DNA of 21,975 nucleotides. Source: Microbacteriaceae bacterium (GTDB taxonomy: Bacteria > Actinomycetota > Actinomycetes > Actinomycetales > Microbacteriaceae). The stretch is taken from positions 2,165-24,139 of the forward strand of contig JAHEGA010000028.1 in NCBI GenBank assembly GCA_024639925.1, written 5' to 3'. Below, piece after piece: positions 1-7,032 of this stretch. A program made the position numbers and the translations under genes. Positions within the stretch are counted from its first letter, which is position 1. The number at the start of each line of letters is the position of its first letter. The notes beneath the pieces are model-generated. The model was not told the DNA's origin, did not search any database, and worked only from the letters and a program-made list of their open reading frames with translations.

Positions 1-579
1 ATCTCGTCGGAAAACACCGCCAAGTTCCTCTCCGAAGTGGGTTGGCGCGAGTTCTCGTACAACATCCTTTTCCACCAGCCGGAACTGGCGGAAAAGAACT
101 TCCGAGCCGAATTCGATCATTTCCCGTGGGGTGAACCCGACCCGCAAGCCATTGAGGCGTGGCAAAAAGGCCTCACGGGAGTGCCCCTCGTAGATGCCGG
201 CATGCGCGAGCTCTGGGAGACCGGATACATGCATAACCGGGTGCGGATGGTCGCCGCGTCCTTCCTCATCAAAAACCTCTTCGTCCACTGGAAAGTGGGC
301 GAAGCCTGGTTCTGGGACACCCTCGTGGATGCGGATGAAGCCAACAACCCCGCCAGCTGGCAGTGGGTCGCCGGAAGCGGAGCCGATGCTGCCCCGTACT
401 TCCGAGTGTTCAACCCTTTCTTGCAGGCCGACAAATTCGATAAAGATCGCGCCTATGTGTCGCGGTGGCTCCGTGATCCAGAGAATTACCCGACCGAGCC
501 AATCGTGGATATGAAAGCCAGTCGGGAGCGGGCGTTATCCGCCTTCTCGAAACTTAAGGCCGCCCGCCAAGCTGGCTAA
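1..579 (+). CDS. phrB: Deoxyribodipyrimidine photolyase, C-terminal part (5' truncated by window)
   Basis: The reading frame is open from base 1 and stops at 577-579, giving about 192 residues of a protein whose N-terminus lies outside the window. The visible part is the FAD-binding helical domain of the class I photolyase/cryptochrome family. It holds WREF near the start, then TGVPLVDAGMRELWETGYMH, NRVRMVAASFLIKNL, NPASWQWVAGSGADAAPYFR and NPFLQADKFD, all in family order. Class I photolyases bind FAD and split cyclobutane pyrimidine dimers in DNA using blue light; the unseen N-terminal domain would hold the antenna cofactor. The TGYMHNR and WQW/DAAPYFR segments are typical of CPD photolyases rather than plant-type signalling cryptochromes, but the subclass cannot be fixed without the N-terminus. 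Its 3' end overlaps the convergent kinase gene by 26 nt. Identification is firm; the symbol assumes the CPD class. Confidence 0.93.
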   Translation: MSSENTAKFLSEVGWREFSYNILFHQPELAEKNFRAEFDHFPWGEPDPQAIEAWQKGLTGVPLVDAGMRELWETGYMHNRVRMVAASFLIKNLFVHWKVGEAWFWDTLVDADEANNPASWQWVAGSGADAAPYFRVFNPFLQADKFDKDRAYVSRWLRDPENYPTEPIVDMKASRERALSAFSKLKAARQAG

Positions 580-1435
580 CAGCAACGGCAGCCAGCTTGG
601 CGGCCTGGGTTGCTGACTCTTCAAGGGAAAGGCCTCGCGCCAACCCCGCCAGGACACCGGCATTGAATGCATCCCCCGCACCGGTGGGGTCCACATCTTG
701 CTCGGGCGCGACCGCTGTGATGCGGTGTGTGCCCTGGGCATCGGAGACCAGTGACCCCTCGTCGCCTGCGGTGATAATCACGCGGGGAAAAGAGTTCCGC
801 AAGCGCGCAAGTGCCGCCTCCGTGTCCGTCGAATCAGCCAGGAGATGGGCCTCCTCCTCATTGCATCGCAGCAGGGTGGCCTCACTGACCCAGCGGAGAA
901 ATTGAGTGGGGCCCAGGTCCAAAAGGAACCCGGCAGAGGAAGAATCAACCATGACCTCCAACCCGTGGGATCTGGCCCGCTGGATAAGGGTGGCGAAACT
1001 CTCCGGGCGCTTGTGATGAAAGAAGCTATAGCCGGTGAGGTGAAGCCAGGACGCGTTCGCCACAACGGCATCAGACAGCGCGCTGGGATCCAGCGCTAGG
1101 TTGGCCCCGCGATCGCTCAGCATGGACCGGTCATCGCCGTGAACAATGCTGACCAGTGACCCGGTCTCGCGCTCCGGGTCCGCCATCAGATGCGGTGTCA
1201 CGCTGGCGAGCGAGAACTCTTCCGAGCACCGCGCGACATCACGGCTTCCGACACTGCCGAAAAAATCGACCGTGCACCCCTGGTGGGCGAGCCAGACAGC
1301 GGTGTTGGCGGCGGAGCCTCCCAGCGTTCGCTTAATGCGTGACGGGGTGTCCGTGTTCGCGCGCAGAGGCTGGTCAATAACCGCAATGACATCGTCGATG
1401 ACATCGCCTGCGACAACAATGCGCGGCGTGGTCAT
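554..1435 (-). CDS. psuK: PfkB-family carbohydrate kinase, probably pseudouridine kinase
   Basis: A 293-residue ribokinase/PfkB-family protein. The N-terminal family signature is visible as LGGSAANTAVWLA (about residues 38-50). The C-terminal ATP and anion-hole signature is DPTGAGDAFNAG, with the catalytic base expected at Asp255. These motifs show a small-molecule kinase but not its substrate. The substrate is inferred from context: the ATG overlaps the stop of the pseudouridine-5'-phosphate glycosidase gene by 4 nt (ATGA), so the two are probably translationally coupled. In bacterial pseudouridine salvage PsuK phosphorylates pseudouridine and PsuG then cleaves pseudouridine 5'-phosphate to uracil and ribose 5-phosphate. 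Length is usual for the family. Its 3' end runs 26 nt into the photolyase gene on the other strand. Alternatives are adenosine- or ribokinase-like activity. Confidence 0.85.
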   Translation of the reverse strand: MTTPRIVVAGDVIDDVIAVIDQPLRANTDTPSRIKRTLGGSAANTAVWLAHQGCTVDFFGSVGSRDVARCSEEFSLASVTPHLMADPERETGSLVSIVHGDDRSMLSDRGANLALDPSALSDAVVANASWLHLTGYSFFHHKRPESFATLIQRARSHGLEVMVDSSSAGFLLDLGPTQFLRWVSEATLLRCNEEEAHLLADSTDTEAALARLRNSFPRVIITAGDEGSLVSDAQGTHRITAVAPEQDVDPTGAGDAFNAGVLAGLARGLSLEESATQAAKLAAVAVSQLGGRP

Positions 1436-2343
1436 GGTCGCCGCTGTGACCAGGCAAGAGCAATCCGGCTGGCAAGCGCCACGTTGTTGGTCACCAAATC
1501 AAGATTGACGCGGAGGCTTTCACCCCCGGAGGCTTCCACCACAGACGACAGGAGGAATGGGGTGACCTCGTTGCCTCGAATTCCTCGACGATCAGCTTCG
1601 GCGAGCGCCTGCTCCAAAATCTGGTCGTGCCGAACCGGATCCCACTGGGCGTCAGCAGGGACAGGGTTGGCCACGACAATCCCGCCGCGCTGGGACAACG
1701 CGTCCCGGGCAGCCATAACGGCAGCAATCTCGGCGGGTTCTTCCACTCGCCATTCCAGGCTGTAGGCACTTTCGCGTAACCAGAATGCCGGGAACACCGA
1801 GGTTTGATACCCGAGCACCGCAACGCTCGAGGTCTCCATCCGCTCAAGCGTTGCTCCAATGTCCAGAATCGACTTCACGCCGGCGGACACCACGGTGATC
1901 GGGGTTTGCGAAAGGATCGGAATGTCCGCAGATTCGTCAAAGGTGTCACTCGCACCGCGGTGGACACCCCCCAAACCACCCGTCGCAAAGACCCGGATTC
2001 CCGCGAGATGGGCGAGATAGGCGGTGGAAGCCACAGTGGTGGCCCCGGAGACACCCAGTCCCATCACCACGGGCAAATCCCGCACACTGGCTTTGGGGAC
2101 CTCCTCGTTGGCGATGCGTTCCAGCTGATCGGGCTCCAGCCCCACGGTCGGCACACCATCGATGACCGCGATGGTGGCCGGCGTAGCTCCGGCCTCGCGA
2201 ACCTGGTTCTCCCAGGCTTTCGCGGATTCAAGGTTTTGTCCGCGGGGAAGACCGTGGGAAATAATCGTGGATTCGAGCGCAACAACGGGTTTTTTGGCCT
2301 CAAGAGCTGCGCGAACTTCGGGGGATACGGCGAGGTTTTTCAC
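1432..2343 (-). CDS. psuG: Pseudouridine-5'-phosphate glycosidase
   Basis: PsuG cleaves the C-C glycosidic bond of pseudouridine 5'-phosphate, releasing uracil and ribose 5-phosphate. The family signatures are plain: KKPVVALESTIISHGLP, GATTVAST, RVFATGGLGGVHRGA, ITVVSAGVKSILDIGA and LVTNNVALASRIA. Residues equivalent to E. coli PsuG Glu31 (VALEST), Lys93 (PKASVRDLP), Asp149 (ESADI), Lys166 (AGVKSILD) and Asn289 (TNN) are all present, so the enzyme should be active. The frame stays open upstream to 2562, but that extension is not family-like and overlaps the divergent gene. I chose GTG at 2343: it gives 303 residues, close to the family length, and sits exactly 6 nt after TACGCT, a good leaderless -10. 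The adjacent GTG at 2346 is the alternative. No Shine-Dalgarno is visible. It is followed by the coupled kinase gene. Confidence 0.93.
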   Translation of the reverse strand: MKNLAVSPEVRAALEAKKPVVALESTIISHGLPRGQNLESAKAWENQVREAGATPATIAVIDGVPTVGLEPDQLERIANEEVPKASVRDLPVVMGLGVSGATTVASTAYLAHLAGIRVFATGGLGGVHRGASDTFDESADIPILSQTPITVVSAGVKSILDIGATLERMETSSVAVLGYQTSVFPAFWLRESAYSLEWRVEEPAEIAAVMAARDALSQRGGIVVANPVPADAQWDPVRHDQILEQALAEADRRGIRGNEVTPFLLSSVVEASGGESLRVNLDLVTNNVALASRIALAWSQRRP

Positions 2344-2349
2344 CACACC

Positions 2350-2355
2350 AGCGTA
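2350..2355 (-). promoter_or_regulatory. Candidate leaderless -10 for psuG
   Basis: On the minus strand TACGCT fits the actinobacterial -10 pattern TANNNT and is followed by exactly 6 nt (GGTGTG) before the GTG at 2343. Transcription would then begin at or next to the start codon. No convincing -35 hexamer is seen 17 nt further upstream. The palindrome at 2385-2402 lies just upstream of where a -35 would be. Confidence 0.4.
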
Positions 2356-2384
2356 GGGGTAGAGCTCGTGCGACCTGGTGGCCT

Positions 2385-2402
2385 TATACCCCAGGGGGTA
2401 TA
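2385..2402. promoter_or_regulatory. Perfect palindrome, CsoR/CstR-type operator candidate
   Basis: The sequence TATACCCC-AG-GGGGTATA is a perfect inverted repeat with 8-bp arms and a 2-bp centre, in the gap between the divergent psuG and DUF4395 genes. Its A/T ends and C4...G4 core match the operator style known for the DUF156 repressor family (CsoR, CstR, RcnR, FrmR), which respond to copper, sulfane sulfur, nickel/cobalt or formaldehyde. The right arm contains the TATACT hexamer proposed as the -10 of the DUF4395 gene, so a bound protein would block that promoter. No DUF156 gene lies in this window, so the regulator would be encoded elsewhere. The palindrome is seen directly; the regulator assignment is inference. 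Confidence 0.6.
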
Positions 2403-2404
2403 CT
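2399..2404 (+). promoter_or_regulatory. Candidate leaderless -10 for DUF4395 gene
   Basis: TATACT matches the -10 consensus at five of six positions and is followed by exactly 6 nt (GATGTG) before the ATG at 2411. This predicts a leaderless transcript beginning at the start codon. The hexamer overlaps the right arm of the 2385-2402 palindrome. A TGGTGG at 2376-2381 is the only, weak, -35 candidate at 17-bp spacing. Confidence 0.5.
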
Positions 2405-2410
2405 GATGTG

Positions 2411-2965
2411 ATGTCAGCCCAGGAAACTACGCAGCCCTCCTTCGGCGAAAAAGTTGAGGGCATCGACATCCCGGTGTTCAACGAGCGCACCGTTCGCGCT
2501 GCCGCAGGAATCCTGTTCGTCTTGGGCTTTGCCGGTGCGGCCACAGCCTTCTTCACCGGCAATTTTCAACCCCTTCGCGGGTTTGGAATCCTCTTCCTTT
2601 TGGACATGGGGATTCGCCTCACCCTGAACCACCGCTTTGCTCCGAGCATGGCGCTCGGGGCACTCATCGTGCGGCGCCAGCGCCCCGAGTGGGTGGGAGC
2701 AGCTCAGAAGCGTCTTGCCTGGGGAATAGGTTTTGGAATGGCGTTTGTCGGATGCTTGGGGCTGGGCTTTTTCGGTTTACCCGATGCGTTGATGCTGTCT
2801 TTCTGCGCGCTGTGTTTAGTCTTTCTCTTCTTAGAAACATCTTTTGGGATCTGCGTCGGGTGTGAACTTCACAAAGTGTTTGCAAAAACCCCACCCGAGT
2901 TATGCCCGGGAGACTCGTGCACCTACGAGCCACCGTCGCGACGTTCACTCTTTTCCGGGGGCTAA
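2411..2965 (+). CDS. DUF4395 family membrane protein
   Basis: A 184-residue protein with a short polar N-terminus and hydrophobic segments at about residues 30-48, 55-71, 103-121 and 125-145. A conserved-looking tail follows, ETSFGICVGCELHKVF. The NERTVRA start, LDMGIRL middle and GxCxGC motif (Cys148 and Cys151) match the DUF4395 family. That family has no established biochemical function but is often found near rhodanese, thioredoxin-like and sulfur-handling genes. Two more cysteines, Cys165 and Cys170, lie in the C-terminal tail, so metal, thiol or persulfide chemistry on the membrane is plausible but unproven. I chose ATG 2411 over the in-frame GTG at 2378 because it fits the leaderless -10 and the N-terminus is family-like. 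The GTG at 2408 is a close alternative. The stop overlaps the convergent kynA stop by 4 nt. Confidence 0.85.
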   Translation: MSAQETTQPSFGEKVEGIDIPVFNERTVRAAAGILFVLGFAGAATAFFTGNFQPLRGFGILFLLDMGIRLTLNHRFAPSMALGALIVRRQRPEWVGAAQKRLAWGIGFGMAFVGCLGLGFFGLPDALMLSFCALCLVFLFLETSFGICVGCELHKVFAKTPPELCPGDSCTYEPPSRRSLFSGG

Positions 2966-3792
2966 AGCTTGCTGCGGATTTCCCAGAGGTCCACAAAGAA
3001 CGGGTTGAACAGCGTCGAGGCCAGATAGCCGACTCCCGACGAGCCTCCGGACCCGATTTTTTTGCCCAGCGTCCGCTCCACCATTTTGACGTGGCGATAG
3101 CGCCACTCTCCCAAGCCCTCATCCAGATCCACGAGCGCTTCACACACCATGGCTGATTCGGGATCCGTGTGATGGAGATTCACCAACACGTCCTGCACGT
3201 CCTCCCGAGCTTCCCACGGCTGGGAGACATCACCATCGATGACGTCGCTCGGCATCTCGTGACCGCGCACATGGCAATACCGGAGGGCCGAGTGCCACAC
3301 ACTGGCTCGGCTCATGGCAGCTTCCACCCGTAGCCTCGCCGGTGAACCTGGCACTAGGTGCTCGGCCATGCGCATGCCGGAGCCCTCCTTCGCCTTTTCT
3401 CCCGCGTGATCGCGGCGACCCAGCACCGCTTCCAGTTCACGAAACTGTGCAGACTGAAAACCACTCGCGGACGATAGTCGCGAACGAAAAGAAGCGAACT
3501 GCAGCGGCGTCATAGTTTCCAGCACGTCAATCTGCGCCACGCACGTCTTCATAATGGTCCGCACACGAGACAGCAGAGCCAGGCTCCGATGGGTATCACC
3601 GCGCTCAAGCGCTGGTTGAAGAGCTGTCAGCTCGTGCAACATCTGTTGGAACCACAGTTCGTACACCTGATGAATCGTGATGAACAGCAGCTCATCATGC
3701 TCGGGGCCTTCGGACAGGGGTTGTTGAAGCTCCAGCAGCTCGTCGACTTTGAGGTAGCTGGTGTAGGTCACAGCCTTGTCGTGGGAACTCAT
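2962..3792 (-). CDS. kynA: Tryptophan 2,3-dioxygenase
   Basis: This haem enzyme oxidises L-tryptophan to N-formylkynurenine, the first step of kynurenine-route tryptophan breakdown in the cytosol. The 276 residues are usual for bacterial members. The N-terminal family block YTSYLKVDELLELQQPLSE is followed by HDELLFITIHQVYELWFQ, where His41 is the expected active-site histidine. The C-terminal block EWRYRHVKMVERTLGKKIG supplies the proximal haem ligand, predicted His234, and then GSGGSSGVGYL. The usual GTGGSSG loop has Ser (residue 248) in place of Thr, a conservative change at a residue that contacts substrate in characterised enzymes. The ATG overlaps the kynU stop by 4 nt (ATGA), so it is the second gene of a kynU-kynA operon and probably translationally coupled. 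The stop overlaps the convergent DUF4395 gene. Confidence 0.96.
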   Translation of the reverse strand: MSSHDKAVTYTSYLKVDELLELQQPLSEGPEHDELLFITIHQVYELWFQQMLHELTALQPALERGDTHRSLALLSRVRTIMKTCVAQIDVLETMTPLQFASFRSRLSSASGFQSAQFRELEAVLGRRDHAGEKAKEGSGMRMAEHLVPGSPARLRVEAAMSRASVWHSALRYCHVRGHEMPSDVIDGDVSQPWEAREDVQDVLVNLHHTDPESAMVCEALVDLDEGLGEWRYRHVKMVERTLGKKIGSGGSSGVGYLASTLFNPFFVDLWEIRSKL

Positions 3793-5105
3793 GTCACCCG
3801 GCTTTCTGACGGGGCAGCGTTGCGGTAGTCACCGGTCTCGAGAAGCCCTCGTAGACGATCAAACCCGTCCCACACTTCCGTGTAGGAAGTGGGCAGCGGC
3901 GAAATCGCGAGGCGGATCGTGTTGGGTTCCCGGTAGTCGGGCACAACGTTCGCAAGCTCCCGCAGGCCGTGGGCAATGGCGGCGGCCTCAGGGTGGGAAA
4001 TGATGATGTGGCCCCCGCGGTGGCTTGCTTCGCGCGGGGTATGCAGAGTGACGCCAAAAGGCGTGAGCCACGCATCCACCAGAGCAATCATGAGCTCCGT
4101 GCCCACGGCTGCTTTCTGTTCGATGGCCTCGATCCCTGCCTCTTCGATCATCTGGTAACTAGCCTCGACCGCGCGAATACCCACAATCGACGGGCTGGCA
4201 ATTTGGAACGCCCTCATGTCGGTGGCTTTCTCAAACCACGGGCCCATCACAAACTGATCTTTCTGGGCAAACCATCCTTGGATGGGAACATTCAGTTCTC
4301 TCTGGAGCTCGTCACGGACGAACAGCCAGGCAGGTGACCCCGGACCAGAGTTGCCATATTTATAGGTACAGCCCACAGCAAGATCAATGCCGTTGGCATC
4401 AAAGTCCAGCGCAATGGCACCCCCCGCGTGGGAGCAATCCCAGAGCATCAGTGCACCCGCAGCTTTCACCGCGGCACTGATATCGGCCAGTTCGGACCGG
4501 GCTCCCGAGCGATAGTTGAGTGCTTGGAATGTCACGAGCGCGACATCGTCATCCAGATGGGGCGCCACAGCCTCCGCCGTGAGTCGCTCATGCTCTACCT
4601 CGACGGGCACGGCACCCGGTCCTCCCGTGCCATCGTTATCGAGAGTCACGAGGGTCAGCCCCATGTGGTCACAGATGCCCTGGATGATGTACCGATCGGT
4701 GGGGAAGTTGGCCGCGTCAATAATCACTTTGGTTCGACCCGGTCTGGCCCGAATGGCCGCGACCGCAAGTTGGTAGAAGTTCACTGAGGTGGTGTCACAC
4801 ACCAGCGTTTGTCCTGGTCCTGTGCCCAGCGTTGCTCGCGCTAACAGGTCTCCTGCGCTTTGAGCCTGATCGATCCAGTGGGCCCACCCGCCGACCAGCT
4901 GCTTACCCCACTCCTCTGTCAGAAAATGGTTAACCGTCTCGATGGTGGCCAATGGCAGTTTGCCCAGCGAGTTGCCATCCAGGTAGCACTGGTCAGGATC
5001 AGCATGGTGGAACTTTTCTCTAAACGGTGCGAGCGTATCGAGACGGTCCAGCTCGAGCGCGGTGGAGCGAAGAGTCGGGTCACCGGGAAAGATCGCGTTC
5101 GTCAT
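3789..5105 (-). CDS. kynU: Kynureninase
   Basis: A 438-residue PLP enzyme of the aminotransferase class V fold that hydrolyses L-kynurenine to anthranilate and L-alanine. The family order is clear: YLDGNSLGKLP (41-51), FYQLAVAAI (110-118), IIDAANFPTDRYI, then ALMLWDCSHAGGAIALDFD and GCTYKYGNSGPGSPAWLFV. Asp223 and His226 fall in the PLP-contacting segment, and Lys249 is the expected Schiff-base lysine. The length fits family members. It is the first gene of the kynU-kynA operon, lies 44 nt downstream of pstB on the same strand, and has no visible Shine-Dalgarno. Instead TAAGCT sits 6 nt before the ATG, suggesting a leaderless transcript, although read-through from the pst operon is also possible. 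No formamidase gene, needed between KynA and KynU, is in the window. Confidence 0.96.
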   Translation of the reverse strand: MTNAIFPGDPTLRSTALELDRLDTLAPFREKFHHADPDQCYLDGNSLGKLPLATIETVNHFLTEEWGKQLVGGWAHWIDQAQSAGDLLARATLGTGPGQTLVCDTTSVNFYQLAVAAIRARPGRTKVIIDAANFPTDRYIIQGICDHMGLTLVTLDNDGTGGPGAVPVEVEHERLTAEAVAPHLDDDVALVTFQALNYRSGARSELADISAAVKAAGALMLWDCSHAGGAIALDFDANGIDLAVGCTYKYGNSGPGSPAWLFVRDELQRELNVPIQGWFAQKDQFVMGPWFEKATDMRAFQIASPSIVGIRAVEASYQMIEEAGIEAIEQKAAVGTELMIALVDAWLTPFGVTLHTPREASHRGGHIIISHPEAAAIAHGLRELANVVPDYREPNTIRLAISPLPTSYTEVWDGFDRLRGLLETGDYRNAAPSESRVT

Positions 5106-5111
5106 CGAGCT

Positions 5112-5117
5112 AGCTTA
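5112..5117 (-). promoter_or_regulatory. Candidate leaderless -10 for kynU-kynA
   Basis: On the minus strand TAAGCT (TANNNT pattern) is followed by exactly 6 nt before the kynU ATG, with no ribosome binding site between. The hexamer is otherwise weak and no good -35 is seen. The call rests mainly on the same spacing recurring at other genes in the window. Confidence 0.35.
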
Positions 5118-5149
5118 GGCGCGAAACCCACCGCTCTCTCACCGGTTGT

Positions 5150-5929
5150 TTAGCCGAACTTCCCGGACACGTAGTCCTCGGTCGCTTTTTCCGACGGGTT
5201 TGAGAAAATTTTGGCGGTGTCATCAAATTCGATGAGCTTTCCAGGCATACCGGTGCCAGCGATGTTGAAGAACGCTGTCCGGTCACTGACCCGGCTTGCC
5301 TGCTGCATATTGTGGGTCACGATAACGATGGTGTACCACTCTTTAAGTTCCTCGATCAAGTCTTCAATCGCGAGTGTGGAAATTGGGTCCAATGCCGAAC
5401 AGGGCTCGTCCATCAAGATCACTTCAGGCTCCACCGCGATGGTGCGAGCAATACACAAGCGCTGTTGTTGACCGCCAGAGATTCCGGAACCGGGCTTCTC
5501 AAGACGGTCTTTCACCTCGTTCCAGAGATTGGCGCCGCGCAATGACTTCTCCACCAGATCATCAGCATCAGACTTCGAGATACGCCGGTTGTTGAGCTTC
5601 ACTCCAGCGAGCACGTTGTCCCGAATCGACATGGTGGGAAACGGGTTCGGCCGCTGAAACACCATGCCGATTTGGCGACGAACCATCACCGGGTCCACAC
5701 CGGGCGCGTAAAGATCGTCACCATCGATCAGTACCTCGCCCTCGACTGTGGCGCCAGGGATCACCTCGTGCATCCGGTTAAGGGTCCGAATCAACGTGGA
5801 CTTGCCACACCCCGAAGGCCCAATGAAGGCGGTGACACTGCGCGGTTCGATCACCATACTGACGTCTTCCACCGCACGGAACTTGCCGTAGTAGACGTTA
5901 AGGTCTTTGATTTCGATGCGTTTTGACAT
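5150..5929 (-). CDS. pstB: Phosphate ABC transporter ATP-binding protein
   Basis: The 259-residue ATPase powers PstSCA phosphate import at the inner face of the membrane. Visible motifs are Walker A GPSGCGKST (37-45), the Q-loop at MVFQRPNPFP, the ABC signature SGGQQQR (151-157), Walker B ILMDEP (171-176) followed by CSALDPIST, and the switch histidine His206 in IVTHNM. The LNRMHEVIPGA and RPNPFPTMSI segments are specific to PstB among ABC ATPases. An upstream extension of the frame is open but not homologous. I chose ATG 5929 because it begins MSKRIEIKDL and has AAGGAAA just upstream on the minus strand. It is the last gene of pstSCAB, 17 nt after pstA. No phoU follows in this window, unlike the common pstSCAB-phoU order. 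Confidence 0.97.
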   Translation of the reverse strand: MSKRIEIKDLNVYYGKFRAVEDVSMVIEPRSVTAFIGPSGCGKSTLIRTLNRMHEVIPGATVEGEVLIDGDDLYAPGVDPVMVRRQIGMVFQRPNPFPTMSIRDNVLAGVKLNNRRISKSDADDLVEKSLRGANLWNEVKDRLEKPGSGISGGQQQRLCIARTIAVEPEVILMDEPCSALDPISTLAIEDLIEELKEWYTIVIVTHNMQQASRVSDRTAFFNIAGTGMPGKLIEFDDTAKIFSNPSEKATEDYVSGKFG

Positions 5930-5946
5930 GCTTTTCCTTGGTGTTC

Positions 5947-7032
5947 CTAACGGCCTAGTTTCGGGGCAAAGAATCGAGCGATCAACCGGGCGCCAATGTT
6001 GAGCACCATGACAATCACAATCAGCGTGAGCGCTCCCGCCCACGCTCGATTGAGGTACGCCTCAGGTACAGAACCCTGCGCGATGTAGGAGTAGTAAACA
6101 AAGTTGGGCAAGCTCTGCATCCGGTCATCAAAAATGTTGAAGTTGAAGTTGTTGCTAAAGCCTGCGGCAATCAAGAGTGGCGCTGTCTCCCCCATCACGC
6201 GGGCGATGGCCAACATGATGCCTGTGGTAATCCCCGCAATCGAGGTGGGCAGCACCACTTTGACAATGGTCAGCCACTTGGGAACACCCAGTGCATACGA
6301 GGCTTCGCGGAGTTCGTTCGGAACAAGACGCAGCATCTCTTCGCTCGAGCGGACCACGATCGGAATCATCAGGACGGCAAGCGCTGCCGAGCCTGAGATA
6401 CCTACGCGGGTTCCTGGGCCGAGCAAGATTTCGAACAAGGCGTAGGCGAACAGGCCGGCGACAATCGAGGGGATACCCGTCATGACGTCAACAAAAAAAG
6501 TAATCCAACGGGTTAGGCGCTTGCCGGCTCCGTACTCCACGATGTAAATCGACGTCAAAAGCCCAATCGGAACCGAGATCAGACCGGCTGCGAGCGTCAT
6601 AATTACGGTTCCGACAATGGCGTGGGCGGCACCGCCGCCATCTCCCACGACATTGCGCATCGAGAGGGTGAAAAAGTCGCCATCAAACCGGATTGCCCCT
6701 CGGCTCACCACGGTAATAATCAGAGAGATAAGCGGGGTTAGTGCAATCAGGAATGCCAGCGTGAACAACACCGTGGCGAGACGATCCACTGCTTTGCGCC
6801 GGCCTTCGACCCGCAACGACACCGCCACAAGACCCAGCGTGAAAAAGACGATGCCCGTCAGGGCGACAAGAATGAGGTTGACCTCATAGTCCTCGTCTTC
6901 AGGTGCCGAAAAGGTGTACAACGCCCATGAGAGAGCCAGTCCACCGACTAACAGGAGGCTGGGGACTTGCGAGTTGAGCTTGCCGGCGGCGAAGGCGTTC
7001 GGCCTGGGCGCACCAGGTCTTGCGAGGGACAT
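5947..7032 (-). CDS. pstA: Phosphate ABC transporter permease PstA
   Basis: One of two membrane-spanning subunits that form the phosphate channel with PstC. The 361 residues exceed the roughly 300 of E. coli PstA because of an added N-terminal part with hydrophobic stretches at about 25-41, 52-72 and 88-108. The core permease domain begins near residue 137 (HAIVGTVIMTLAAG). The cytoplasmic coupling loop that contacts PstB is ELREASYALGVPKWLTIVKV (about 240-259). The C-terminal PNFVYYSYIAQGSVPEAYLN segment is typical of PstA. Its ATG shares one base with the pstC stop (TAATG), so translation is likely coupled. It is the third gene of pstSCAB. Confidence 0.95.
   Translation of the reverse strand: MSLARPGAPRPNAFAAGKLNSQVPSLLLVGGLALSWALYTFSAPEDEDYEVNLILVALTGIVFFTLGLVAVSLRVEGRRKAVDRLATVLFTLAFLIALTPLISLIITVVSRGAIRFDGDFFTLSMRNVVGDGGGAAHAIVGTVIMTLAAGLISVPIGLLTSIYIVEYGAGKRLTRWITFFVDVMTGIPSIVAGLFAYALFEILLGPGTRVGISGSAALAVLMIPIVVRSSEEMLRLVPNELREASYALGVPKWLTIVKVVLPTSIAGITTGIMLAIARVMGETAPLLIAAGFSNNFNFNIFDDRMQSLPNFVYYSYIAQGSVPEAYLNRAWAGALTLIVIVMVLNIGARLIARFFAPKLGR

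Noticed and set aside
1804..2406. Plus-strand open frame of 200 codons opposite psuG
   Set aside because: It is Gly/His/Arg-rich with no domain, and psuG on the other strand has all catalytic residues.
2347..2562. Upstream extension of psuG to a start at 2562
   Set aside because: It overlaps the start region of the divergent DUF4395 gene by about 150 nt, encodes low-complexity sequence unlike PsuG N-termini, and the family N-terminus begins at the GTG pair near 2343-2346.
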